64,000 bases of DNA. Source: Nicotiana tabacum. Taxonomy: Eukaryota > Streptophyta > Magnoliopsida > Solanales > Solanaceae. Location of the stretch: the NCBI RefSeq assembly GCF_000715075.1, contig NC_134095.1, positions 54,246,419-54,310,418 of the forward strand, read 5' to 3'. Under the pieces are notes generated by a model. That model worked only from the letters and a program-made list of their open reading frames with translations. It was not told the origin of the DNA and made no database searches. The position numbers and the translations under genes are program-made. Of this stretch, positions 1 through 9,605 are shown piece by piece; the first letter of the stretch is position 1; each line of letters starts with the position of its first letter.

Positions 1-677
1 ATTTTAGATTGTTCTTTATGCTTTTCTCCTGAGTTACTGTTGGTAAATGATATTCCCCCGTTGCATGCCCCCCTCCCATCCTTAATTATGTATTACTGCT
101 TTATTTTCCGCTGTATATGATATAACTGCACAGGTTTATTTGGTAGTCTGGTCCTAACCTCGTCACTACTTCGCCGAGGTTAGGCTAGGCACTTACCAGC
201 ACATGTGGTCGGTTGTGCTGATACTACACTCTACATTATGTGCAGATCCTAGAGCAGCAGCATTCAGACCTTAGCTTGGGTGGTTGCCTTCAGTCCAGTC
301 GGAGATTTCGAGGTAGTCCTGCAGGCTTCCGCAGGCCCTGACGTCTCCCTCTATCCCTTCATCATGTTTCATTTACATATTTCCGAAACAGTGTATTATT
401 TATTTTTCAGACCTTGTTTGTAGTGATTCTAGACTGTCTGTGAAGTGTGACACCAGTTCTAGGTAGATTTTTGCTTAAGATGTTGTATTGGATACGTATT
501 CAAATGGTTTATCGTTTCTTCCACTTACTTTAAATTTCCGTTGTTTATAAATGTTGATTCACACTTGTTAAAGAATTAAAATGGGAAATAGGTAATTTGT
601 GCAAATAGTCGACTTGCCTATCTTTTACCAGTAGGCGCCATCACGAATCCCGAGGGTGGGAAATCCGGACCGCGACA
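1..677 (+). repeat. 3' part of a Tekay-type Ty3/gypsy LTR (family A)
   Basis: This is the distal part of a long LTR; its 5' part lies left of the window. It matches in order and wording the end of the LTR at 26408-29578, including the CCGAGGTTAGGCTAGGCACT block near 175-195 and the tail with GTAGGCGCCATCAC ending in CCGCGACA at 677. It abuts LTR DNA of TR-GAG-1 directly, and the homology of that LTR to its partner continues to the junction. The simplest reading is insertion of a gypsy element or solo LTR into the TR-GAG-1 3' LTR. The target-site duplication cannot be checked because the other end is outside the window. Confidence 0.85.
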
Positions 678-1226
678 TCTATTTCTTGATTTTAGGAGTT
701 AGCATTATTTTATAGGGGTAGGAATTAGGTTAGGTCAAATGGGTAATGGGTATGGGCTCAATATTTTGGTCTTGAAGGGATTTGAGTCTTGAATTTGGGC
801 TAATTAACTTTAGGGTAGGAAGACTAAATTAAAATCTTTTTTTTCATTTTTCTTTTTCATTGATTTTAAAATCTAATAACATCCTAAATCAATCTAATTT
901 ATAAAAAAATTAAAATATTTTATCTATTAAAACAACTAATTAACTTAAAACTAAATAAAAATAACTACTTTCTAAAGAATAAAGCTAAATATGTAAAAAT
1001 GACCATTTTTTTATTTTTCTTAATAAAATTAATTTCTACATGCAAATTGGACCTAAGATGACATAAACTTAAAACGTGACATTTTTTATCATTTTTTTAT
1101 GATTTTAAAATATTAAAAATTCATGAAATGCAATTAAATAAAGAAAAACTTCTAAAATCCCTTAAAATCATTTTTGTTTTATTTTTAGGAGTTATTTTCA
1201 TGTAGGGCAAAAATTAGGTGCTCACG
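678..1226 (-). repeat. Partial 3' LTR of TR-GAG-1
   Basis: This 549-bp stretch aligns colinearly with 11215-11763, the outer quarter of the 5' LTR, with scattered substitutions. On the minus strand it starts at 1226 with CGTGAGCACC where the partner has TGTGAGCATC, so the terminal T is mutated. It stops at 677/678 where the family-A LTR begins. The rest of this LTR should lie left of the window. Confidence 0.85.
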
Positions 1227-1239
1227 GTTGCCCCTCTTT
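1227..1239 (-). other. Polypurine tract of TR-GAG-1
   Basis: On the minus strand this reads AAAGAGGGGCAAC, directly before the 3' LTR. TR-GAG-2 has the identical tract at 53396-53408. It would prime plus-strand DNA synthesis. Confidence 0.85.
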
Positions 1240-1365
1240 GCTCGGAAACATGAAGAGTTTTGGGACAAAGATAAAGTGAGCAAATTACGAGCAATTTTTG
1301 CCCATTTGAAACTCCATTTGGAAGCATTTTAAAAAAAAATGACCGAACCTTGCTTTGGAGGTTGA

Positions 1366-1404
1366 CTACATATCCTTGGCTATAAAGGAATCAGGTCGGT
1401 GTAG
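1366..1404 (-). other. CTACG box, copy 4 of TR-GAG-1 (before the 3' LTR)
   Basis: Read on the minus strand the arms are CTACA and TGTAG, 39 bp end to end, with CCTGATTCC inside. It is the counterpart of the last copy in TR-GAG-2 (53224-53263), which has the same altered but still complementary arms. Function unknown. Confidence 0.6.
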
Positions 1405-2046
1405 TTCTGGAAGGATGATGGAGTGATGAGTTCGAGAGTCAAGTGAGGTTCTGTCGAGGCTCCAGTTCGCGGTCCTGTTATTACATCAAAATCAAATGAA
1501 AAAGACTAACTAAACCTATTAGCTACGAGTTACAAGATTCCTATCTATAAATCTTCTGAAGCTTGATCTTGGGTCTTGGCTGGTTCTTCCTGCAGACTCT
1601 GATCTGAATCTTGATGCTCGTTAGCTGCGAACGCTGGTTCATTTTTCTTCAGCTCTTCGGATCAAGGCGGGACATGCAAAGCTTGTGAGTTCAATCATAT
1701 CTTGGGCAGTCCGCATCTTTTCTCCGCTTCTGCACTTAGAGTTCAACTTCTTTTCTTGTTTTTTTTTCTTTTATTTGGGTTGAGACTTCTCCTTTTGGTC
1801 ATCTCAAACCTTGTGCCTCACGATAAAAACCTATTCAGGCACCAAAGCAAACAAACAAACGAAATTTTTCTGTCCCAATTTTCACTAGGAATATTTCGTG
1901 AGTTATTGTAATAAAATCTAAACTATTTCTTTATGGAAAGCAATTAAAGTCGGGATTGGGTATCCTTGAGAAAAAGAGATTAGGGAGTGAAGACCCTATA
2001 TCTAAAATGCAATCAAATGGGGATTGGAGGCCCTAAGTTGGGAAGA

Positions 2047-2920
2047 TTACCAGGTTATGCTAGAAAAATGACCGGGTTATGCCGGAAAGGTCCTCAGGTT
2101 ATGCTGGGAAAGTCATCGGGTTATGCCGGAAAAGAAAAAAAAGGTCCTCGTGTTATGCCGGGGAAGGTCCTCGGGTTATGCCGGGGAGGTCCACGGGTTA
2201 TGCCAAGAAAGTCATCAGGTTATACCGGAAAAGAAAAAGGTCATCGGGTTATGGGGGGTCCACGGGTTATGCCGGAAAAGATGGGTTATGCCCGAAAAGA
2301 AAAAGGTCCTCGCGTTATGCTGGGGGAGTGGGGGGTCCACGGGTTATGCCAGGAATGTCATCGTATTATGCCGGAAAAGGTCCTCGTATTATGCCGGGGA
2401 GGTCCACGGGTTATGCCGGAAAAGTCATCGAGTTATGCCGGAAAAGAAAAAGGTCCTCGGGTTTTGCCGGAGAGGTCCACGGGTTATGCCGAGAAAGTCA
2501 TCGGGTTATGCCTGAAAAGAAAAAGGTCCTTGGGTTATGCCGGATAAGTCATCGGGTTATGCTGGAAAAGAAAAGGGTCCTCGGGCTATGCCGGGGAGGT
2601 CCACGGGTTACGCCGGAAAAGTCATTGGGTTATACCGGAAAAGAAAAAGGTCCTCTGGTTATGCCGAGGAGGTCCACGAGTTATGTTGGGAAAGCCATCG
2701 GGTTATGCCGGAAAAGAAAAAGGTCCTCGGGTTATGCTGGGGAGGTCCACGGGTTATGCCGGGAAAGTCATCAAGTTATGCCGGAAAAGAAAAAGGTCAT
2801 CGGGTTATGCCGGGGAGGTCCACGGATTATGCTGGGAAAGTCATTGGGTTATGCCAGAAAAGAAAAAGGTCCTCGGGTTATGCTGGGGAGGTCAACGGGT
2901 TATGTCAGGGATCAACTAGA
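2047..2920 (-). repeat. Tandem array, unit about 72 bp, in the TR-GAG-1 3' region
   Basis: About a dozen degenerate units are built of three related sub-repeats of roughly 22 bp, each around a GGGTTATGCCGG core. A GAAAAGAAAAAGG spacer recurs every 72-75 bp between about 2560 and 2870. The unit length is close to a multiple of three with few stops, so several long overlapping reading frames rich in G-Y-A-G appear on the plus strand. They are antisense to the element and look like repeat artefacts. Macas and colleagues described hypervariable tandem repeats in the 3' untranslated region of Ogre-like elements; this fits that description. Confidence 0.85.
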
Positions 2921-3929
2921 GAGTGGAACCTTATAATGGAAAAGACTACCAGGTTATGCTGGCAGCGACTAGGGAATGGGATCCTACGTTGGGAAAACAC
3001 AACTAGAGATTGGGGACCCTAGGATACCATGATTTTGAATTTTTCTTCTTCTTTTCTTTTTTCTTTCTTCTTCTATTTTTTTAACTTCATTTTTCATTTT
3101 ATTTAGGAGAATGAATGAAGAGTTTAAACGGACATCCCTTTTCGGGTCAACTTTTGCTGCGGAACCGTTTTGGTTTCTGCGTGCCTTGCTTTTAATGCAC
3201 CTGCTTCTTGCAAAGTTGTTTTGGACTGCACCTGTTTCATGTTTTCAAATCAAAGAATAATTTGTTAGTTTGAAACGGTGGTTGGTTTTGTGACCTTGAT
3301 TGTATTGATCACTTGATCTCGGCCCAACTCTTTTGATGAAAATCTCCATTACTTGTTGGCTTTTAGTAGATCGGTTTCTTTTCTAAACCCAGGGATCTTG
3401 ACTTTCCAAAATTCTGCGTGACGGTTAACCCGTGTGTGGCTTTGGTCTTTTCATCTTATTTTGCCTTTATGGGCACTTCACTTTGGATTTCTTTCCTTTT
3501 TCAGAAGCTTTTCAATTTCAAACATCAGCAGCCATGGCCGGTCGAGGTTGACTTGATGCCCCCGACGAGGCTGGGTGCCTTTTTGCATATTAGCTTGTAT
3601 CAAATGAGAACCCTGTAAATCAGTCTTACCATCATTATTTTGTCTTAGTTTCGGAACAGAGTTAGACCAAAGGGATTCAAAGAAAAAAAATAATGGAATG
3701 GAGAATGAGTTTAAACAAGATGTGTCCTTTTTGGGGAAAGGAAAGAAGGACTTATCTGGAGTACATGCGGACTTCAATGTACATGACATGCCTTTTGGGC
3801 GGGATGCCTGATCCGTGTAAACTATCTGACTATCAGAAATTCATCACAACTTTTTCCTTAAAATTGAGAAACATTGCCAGGACTCTGTCGACGTCGATGG
3901 TTGTAAGGATCCTTTTTCGATCAAGGATG

Positions 3930-4165
3930 CCCTTTGCGGGTTTTCACGAGCTGACCTCTCTCATTTCTCTTCTCACCATCGCCTTATAGTGCTCTTTGCG
4001 AGTTTTCACTAACAAGACTCTCTCATTTCAATTTCTCTGCTTACTGTCGCCTCACGGTGCCCGTGTGGTTTTCACCAATAAGACTCTCATTTCATTTCTC
4101 TGCTTACCATCGCCTTATGGTGCCCATGTGGGTTTTCACCAATAAGACTCTCATTTTATTTCTCT
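3930..4165 (-). repeat. Three tandem copies of a ~63-bp repeat shared with TR-GAG-2
   Basis: On the plus strand each unit contains GGTTTTCACCAATAAGACTC followed by CATTTCTCTGCTTACC and a CGCCTTATGGTGCC segment. TR-GAG-2 carries the complementary wording in three copies at about 50225-50410. In both elements the array lies between gag and the 3' LTR, so it predates their separation. Confidence 0.75.
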
Positions 4166-4397
4166 CATTTTGTTGTATCAGATCCAAGTAACTCTATCCT
4201 CCCATTTTGAACCTCTTTGCCGATTGATCAGAAGGACTAGAACAAGGTTTTGGGGTAAAAAGGATTTGGATTAAGTTACAACTTTGGAACCTTTCGGGTG
4301 AAACCATCGCCGAACCATTATAACATCTGCCCCAGTTTCACTTTTGGGGGAATTTGAATTTTTATTTTGGTGTGACTGAATCCCAGAGAGAGACTGC

Positions 4398-4430
4398 CTA
4401 CGTATCTTTTCGGAATCAAGTCGAACATAG
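4398..4430 (-). other. CTACG box, copy 3 of TR-GAG-1 (after gag)
   Basis: On the minus strand the arms are CTATG and CGTAG (one T-G wobble), 33 bp in total, with CTTGATTCC inside and AGGCAG after it. In element orientation a long purine-rich tract (4640 down to 4441) lies just before it. The counterpart in TR-GAG-2 is 49911-49945. Confidence 0.6.
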
Positions 4431-4440
4431 TTCGGGAAAC

Positions 4441-4640
4441 TTTGTTTTTGATTTCTTTTGTTTTTCTTTTTTATTTTGTTTTCCCTTTCTTTTTCCTTTC
4501 CCTTTCCTCACTTCTTTTTTTTTCATTTTTCATTTCATTTCTTTGTCTTTTCTTCCCTTTTTGTATCTTTGTTTTCTTCTCTTTTTTTTCATTTTCTTTT
4601 TCATTTTTTATTTCATTTCTTTTTATTTTTAATAACACTT
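4441..4640 (-). repeat. Low-complexity pyrimidine tract (purine-rich in element sense)
   Basis: Nearly pure T/C on the plus strand. It yields several overlapping phenylalanine-rich reading frames that are not genes. In TR-GAG-1 orientation it is a GA-rich tract directly upstream of CTACG box copy 3. Confidence 0.8.
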
Positions 4641-5316
4641 TTAGGTTCCAAAGAGGGTAATCAAAGAAAAATAACCGTCTCAAAGGGTTTGCAAAGGGTC
4701 GATAATGTTTGGATAATGAGAATAAAAGTTTTCTTCATCCCAATCGGAGAACATTAATACTATAAAGGATCCAATATAGTACCTCTGACTGCATTTATAT
4801 TGATAGTTGTTTCAGGGACGTTTCCTTTGATGTTTCCCAAATACAACGCTCTCTTTTGGCAGTACTCTTGTTGCAATGTATGGACCTTTCCAAATTGGAG
4901 CCAATTTCCTTCAGCTGTTCCAACTCTTCGTTTTATTTCCTTAAACTTTATCTTCATTGCGATCTAATCCTTGATTCATTATTTCATAGTCTGGCAGCGT
5001 TTTAGGATATGGGCATGAAGTCCGCAAGCACGTCATGTCATTGAAATCTGCATTTAACAGAACTGAAAAGAGAATAAGAAAAGTGAAATTAAGAAAAGAG
5101 ACATTCTTGGACAATAAAATATTAATTTTATTTGATTTTTGATTTTTTGATTTTGATTGATTTTTTATTATTATTTTTTTCAATTTTTGAAGATAGAAGG
5201 GTTTACATCGGAAAGTAAGACAATAAAGTAAAACATCTGGATCACGCCCTGAGATAATCCGGACGCAGAAAGGATAGCAAGACTGGTTACTAAGACTCCC
5301 GTCTGATGGGGAACTT

Positions 5317-7555
5317 TCATGCTTGGCGACCATTTTTTGGCTTTTCTTCTGGCTGGGCAATGGCTGCAATGGCCTTCAATGCCGGATCAAATTCTTCATC
5401 TTCATAAATCATTCCGACTATTAGCCCGCTGTTGTGGGCAGGCAACAGATTGTTCATCACATCAGGAGCTTCTTCATCCCGAAAAACAATTCTTTCAGCT
5501 TCAATCAAATCTTCAACTGCCCTTTTGAGGGTCCAACAGTCCTCTGTACTGTGTCTCACTGCTCCAGAGTGGTATTCATATCTAGCATTAACTTGGTGCG
5601 ACGGGGACTCGGGGTTTCGCCGGTTCGGGGGCCACTGGCTACAATAGATTTATAGCCCGTTTGGCCAAGCTGCCAAAATCAGCTTATTTTGAGAAGTGCT
5701 TTTCTCAAAAGTACTTTTGGTGAGAAGCAGTTTGTGTTTGGCTAATTAGTTTGAAAAGCACTTCTGAGCATCAATTAGTGTTTGGCCAAGCTTTAAAAAA
5801 CTGCTTCTAAGTGTATTTTTCTCAAAAGTACTTCTCAAAAAAGTGCTTTTGGAGAAAAACTACTTTTTTCTACTTCTCCAAAACTGCTTTTGCTTCTCCT
5901 CAAAAGCACTTTTTTCCTTGCAAAAGCTTCGCCAAACACCTCAATTTTTGGCCAAAAGTGCTTTTGGCCAAAAATAAGTTTGGTCAAACAGGCTATTAGC
6001 CTGTTTAGCTTTTGGAACAAGCTTGAATACGATTCACCAATAGGGGTGAATTGATTCTTTCTGAAAGTCTCTCTTGGGCGAGGATTGTATTGTGGATCAT
6101 TTGGTTGAGGATTATCTGGAGTTTAGGATGGGCATTTCTGGGAGGTGGAGCTCGATTTTGTCGATAATGTTGTGGCCGCGGGTAAGGTTGCGCGTTCATC
6201 ACCGCATAGAGAGGCGGTGCCACGGTATAAGTAGCATTTTGAAGGGAATAATAGTGTTGAGGGACATCATGAAACATATATGATTGACTGAATGAACTGT
6301 GGGCCCCTCTCGAGCTTGAAACCATCATGGATCCCTCTTCACTCCCATTTCTGTTCATCAAACCATCTGAACCATTCTGAGCAATCTGTGATGTGGCTTT
6401 AAAAGCATCATGACTCAAGAGTCGACTTGTTTTTAAACCGTTTTTAACCATTTCTCCAATTTTGATAGCCTCAGCGAATGGCTTACCCATAGCGGACATC
6501 ATGTTCTGGAAGTAGTCTGCCTCTTAGGCCTGTAGAAAGACCGTGACCATTTCAATTTTGTCCATTGGAGGCTTTACCCTGGCAGCTTGTTCATGCCATT
6601 TGATAGCATATTCGTGGAAGCTTTCCGCCATTTTCTTTTTCCAATTGGACAAAGAATTTCTGTCGGGGGCGATGTCCATATTATACTGGAACTGGCGGAC
6701 AAAATCTCGGGTCATATCGCCCCACACATGCCAATGAGTAATTTCTTGATTTGTATACCACTCAGAAGCAATTCCGATGAGGTTTTCCCCAAAATAGGCT
6801 ATTAGCAGCTCCTCTTTTCCACCGGCACCCCTCAGCTGGTTACAATATCGTTTCAGATGAGCGACCAGGTCTCCGTGCCTGTCGTACTTTTCAAATTTTG
6901 GCATCTTGAAGCCAGCCAACAAGTGGACATGGGGAAACATACAGAGGTCAGAGTATGAGACACTCTTTTGTCCACTCAGACCTTGCATGTTTTTCAGGCT
7001 TTGTTCTAGACTCTTCATCTTCCGAGCCATTTCCTCTTGCTCGGGATTTTTAACAACCTTTTCTTGCTCCACCGAGAGATCAAATTGCGGAGGTTGAGTG
7101 AAAGAGTATGGGGTCACATATGATATTTCCGGCTGAAGCTGTGGACCCTAAAAGGTGAACATTGGAGGCTCAACATACGGCCGTGGTAAAGTTGGTTGTG
7201 CTCTGGTGCAAACTGGTGCTGTAGAGAACAATATTGGAGGTGCCTAGGAAACTAGTACCTGGGGGCGAACCACAGAAGGCATGCCAGGAACATTGGACAG
7301 CATTGGAGGGTGCCCACATGGGATGATCGGGTTGGGCACAGGGGTGTTGGTAACCTCACCTGACCTGGAGATCAACTCAGGGAATCCAGGGATTGCACTT
7401 GGCGGTTCTCTACCATTAGACCAAGCATCCCACATTTCTAATATGCGGAGACGCAACATCTTATTCTCTTCAACAACTGCTGATTCTAGCTGCAGAATAG
7501 CCGATGGCAGGCTATCCTCAGGACTGGTGATTGGTATATTGCGTGCGAAAGCCAT
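5317..7555 (-). pseudogene. Degenerate gag of TR-GAG-1
   Basis: The minus-strand reading frame begins near 7555 with a helical N-terminal segment (QLESAVVEENKMLRLR). It continues after 7117 into a Ty3-type gag core with KMPKFEKYDRHGDLVAHLKR, a W-x8-W-x-D region around GIASEWYTNQEITHW, and AESFHEYAIKWHEQAARV. After an in-frame TAA at 6524-6526 the same frame carries MMSAMGKPFAEAIKIGEMV, then a proline/tyrosine-rich linker. A PIF-type MITE interrupts it at 5653-5995. Beyond the MITE a degenerate zinc knuckle (CEYHSG...HSTEDCW) and a stretch up to 5317 remain. It would encode the nucleocapsid precursor. Stops and the MITE make it non-functional as a single protein. Confidence 0.8.
5653..5995. 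mobile_element. 343-bp MITE, PIF/Harbinger (Tourist)-like
   Basis: The terminal inverted repeats are TAGCCCGTTTGGCCAAGC on the left and TAGCCTGTTTGACCAAAC read inward from the right. They are flanked by 3-bp duplications TTA at 5650-5652 and 5996-5998. The interior is strongly self-complementary, built from AAAAGTGCTTTT-type words, and has no coding capacity. It is inserted in the gag of TR-GAG-1, so it is younger than that element. Confidence 0.75.
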
Positions 7556-7789
7556 CTATGCCTTTGGATCTTTTGAAGGAGGGGAGACTAGACTACCAAC
7601 AAAACCAACCACCAAAACCTGGCTAGTTTGAACATCCAACAACCTTGTTAGTTTTGAGACACTTAACAGATAGGAAATCGCACGTTTGGATGCAATGCAC
7701 CTAACAGTTAAACACTTCTACCATGTGTTTGAACAGTTGCATATTTGATCTCAGCCTTAACTAACCCTTTCAGTATGTACCTCTTTTCT

Positions 7790-8780
7790 TTTATTTCTGC
7801 CTCTCCTTAATCACTCTTGATTTTTTCATCTCGTTTTTGCCGCTCTTTTATTATTGGCACTCTGTTTTTCTCTTTTGTTTGTCACTTTTTTTATTTCTTG
7901 TCGCTCCTTTTTCTTTCTTTCTTTCTTTCTTTTTCACTCTTTTCTTTTTCTCTTTTTTTCACTCAGATTTTCTTTTTCTCTTTTTTTCAGTTTACTTTTT
8001 CACTCAGTTTGTTTTATGGCTATGATCGAATCCGATGGGGATTGTCTGCGTATTATGATGCCGCACGAATCAGATCTTGCGTAGTTCGGGAAGATTGGGA
8101 ATGGAATAAATAAACTAACTCTTTTTTTTATAATACTCAGACCATGAAAGCTTTGAGGCAAAAGAAAAACATTTTTTCAGTTCTTTATTTTGTCTTTGTT
8201 TTTTGAATTTTCGAAATAAATGCTTTAAAAGAAGAAAGGAAATATTTTTTGGATTTTTGATTTTGACTCTTTTTTTTATTATTTTTTTAAAGAAAGACTG
8301 CTAAAAATTCTTTTTCTTTTGATTTGAACTTTGGGAATTTCAAAAGTAAAAGGAAGATATTTTTATTTGAACTTTCATTTGTTTTCTCTTATTCTAAAGA
8401 AGAAAGAATTTTTTTTTTTTTGAATTTTGGATGTTGCCTCTTACTTTTCAAAAGAGGGACTTTTAAGAAAAAAAAATTTAAATTTTAAATTTACAAAAGT
8501 ACTTCTAAAGAAAAACAAAATATTTTTGGACTTAAATTTTTTAATTTTTATGACATTTACAAAAGAAAAACTTTTCAAGAAAGGAAAAGAATACTTCAAA
8601 ATAAAGGAAACCCGCATTTTTAATTTTGATTTTTTGATTTTTTTTTATTTTTTTTTCGTATGAAAGACTTCAGAAAGAAGAAAATTATTTTTTTGAGTTT
8701 AAAAATCTTTTTTTTTTTTGAATTTTCTAAGGCCATGCTTCTAAAGAAGTAATTAAAAAAATATTTTTGGATTTTTTAAA
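7790..8780 (-). repeat. AT-rich, low-complexity leader of TR-GAG-1
   Basis: T/C-rich runs (7800-8000) and A/T-rich runs with interspersed GAAAGA words (8100-8780) fill the untranslated stretch between the leader and gag. The F-rich reading frames at 7817-8113 and the lysine/phenylalanine frame at 8427-8663 are composition artefacts. Nothing else is recognisable apart from CTACG box copy 2. Confidence 0.7.
8046..8084 (-). other. CTACG box, copy 2 of TR-GAG-1 (before gag)
   Basis: On the minus strand the arms are CTACG and CGCAG (one A-C mismatch), 39 bp, with TCTGATTCG inside. It lies about 0.5 kb before the gag start at 7555. The counterpart in TR-GAG-2 is 46459-46498. Confidence 0.55.
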
Positions 8781-8790
8781 AATTGGGGGC

Positions 8791-8829
8791 CTACGTATCT
8801 CATATCCGGCGAGAATCAGACCCGCGTAA
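8791..8829 (-). other. CTACG box, copy 1 of TR-GAG-1 (leader)
   Basis: On the minus strand the arms are TTACG and CGTAG (one T-G wobble), 39 bp, with TCTGATTCT inside and AGGCC after it. In element orientation a purine-rich tract (9010 down to 8880) precedes it. The counterpart in TR-GAG-2 is 45276-45317. Confidence 0.55.
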
Positions 8830-9039
8830 TTCGGTCAGTTTTGACGGAACAAGGGAAATGTGGCACTTGAAAATTTTGGCTAATTTTGAAATGACTTTTC
8901 TTTTTCTTTTTTCTTCAGATTTTCGGCAGAGTTTCCGAATTTTCAAATACCTACCTCTCTCTTCTTTTTTTTATTTTCTCTTTTTTTTTCTTTTTTGATT
9001 TTCTTTCTCTATTCTAGAAGACGGTCAACATGCAAGCCG

Positions 9040-9500
9040 AATCAAACAAATGCGCAAGTAGTACGTAAAATGCATCAGGATGGTCTTTTGATTTCGGGTA
9101 CACCTGTCCTAGACGGACCCAACCCCTGTGTTGAGTCCCCAAAGTCAAATGCGCGTGATGCAAACAAGCGTTCCTACTAGGGATCCGGCATGAGGCTATG
9201 TTATACTAGGTTTAAAAACCTGGGTGTATTGTTCTAGACCTGGCTTACCCGAGCAGACAGCTCGAGCCGGGGAGGGGGGCAGCGTACCGGGAATACAGAA
9301 GCTTCACCGGCTTTGCAACTTGTCTGAACCTCATTCTAAAATTGGGATATGACTCAAACAGAAAAGAAGTTACACGAAGTGCACACTTCCCAGATGATTT
9401 AGATGACTTGGAGAGAAGAGGGTTTCGTAACAATTTATACATAGTCCAATCAATATCAAAGCGGTAAAAAACGACATTTAGCACATAGGCTCAACATGTA
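9040..9500 (-). other. Conserved untranslated leader block of TR-GAG-1
   Basis: This stretch corresponds piece by piece to 44530-44890 of TR-GAG-2. Shared parts are a C/G-rich tract beside an AGCTCGAG(C) palindrome, a CCGGATCCCTAGTAGGAAC segment and a GACTCAACACAGGGGTTGGG segment. It lies just downstream of the PBS in both elements. That position and conservation suit a genomic-RNA packaging or dimerisation region, but this is inference. Confidence 0.5.
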
Positions 9501-9554
9501 AAAATCAGATAAAAACAAGCCAACTATAACAGTTATTCTAAGCTCGAATTCTTG

Positions 9555-9579
9555 AACCCTGAACCAAAAGTTCAGGGTT
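9555..9579 (-). other. PBS-adjacent hairpin of TR-GAG-1
   Basis: Perfect 10-bp inverted repeat AACCCTGAAC / GTTCAGGGTT with a 5-nt loop, just downstream of the PBS in element orientation. TR-GAG-2 has a matching hairpin in the same place at 44376-44402 (11 of 12 positions paired). Confidence 0.75.
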
Positions 9580-9583
9580 ATGA

Positions 9584-9601
9584 TCCCTAGGAGAGTCGCC
9601 A
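9584..9601 (-). other. Primer-binding site of TR-GAG-1, tRNA-Arg type
   Basis: On the minus strand it reads TGGCGACTCTCCTAGGGA, four bases after the 5' LTR. TR-GAG-2 has TGGCGACTCTGCTGGGGA at the same spacing. Ogre-lineage elements are known to use a tRNA-Arg PBS of this wording; the tRNA assignment is from that knowledge. Confidence 0.75.
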
Positions 9602-9605
9602 AAGC

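Noticed and set aside
1..677. 5' LTR of the gypsy copy that resumes at 11764
   Set aside because: No PBS or gag follows it; TR-GAG-1 LTR sequence begins directly at 678, so it is a separate insertion.
2079..2936. Reading frames of up to 285 codons with G-Y-A-G repeats, as possible repeat-protein genes
   Set aside because: All plus-strand frames are partly open because the 72-bp tandem unit contains few stops. They are antisense to the element, and the repeat unit varies without regard to codons.
4354..4757. Phenylalanine-rich hydrophobic frames (also 7817-8113 and 49656-49886 on the minus strand) as possible membrane proteins
   Set aside because: They are translations of T/C-rich low-complexity tracts and are open in several overlapping frames.
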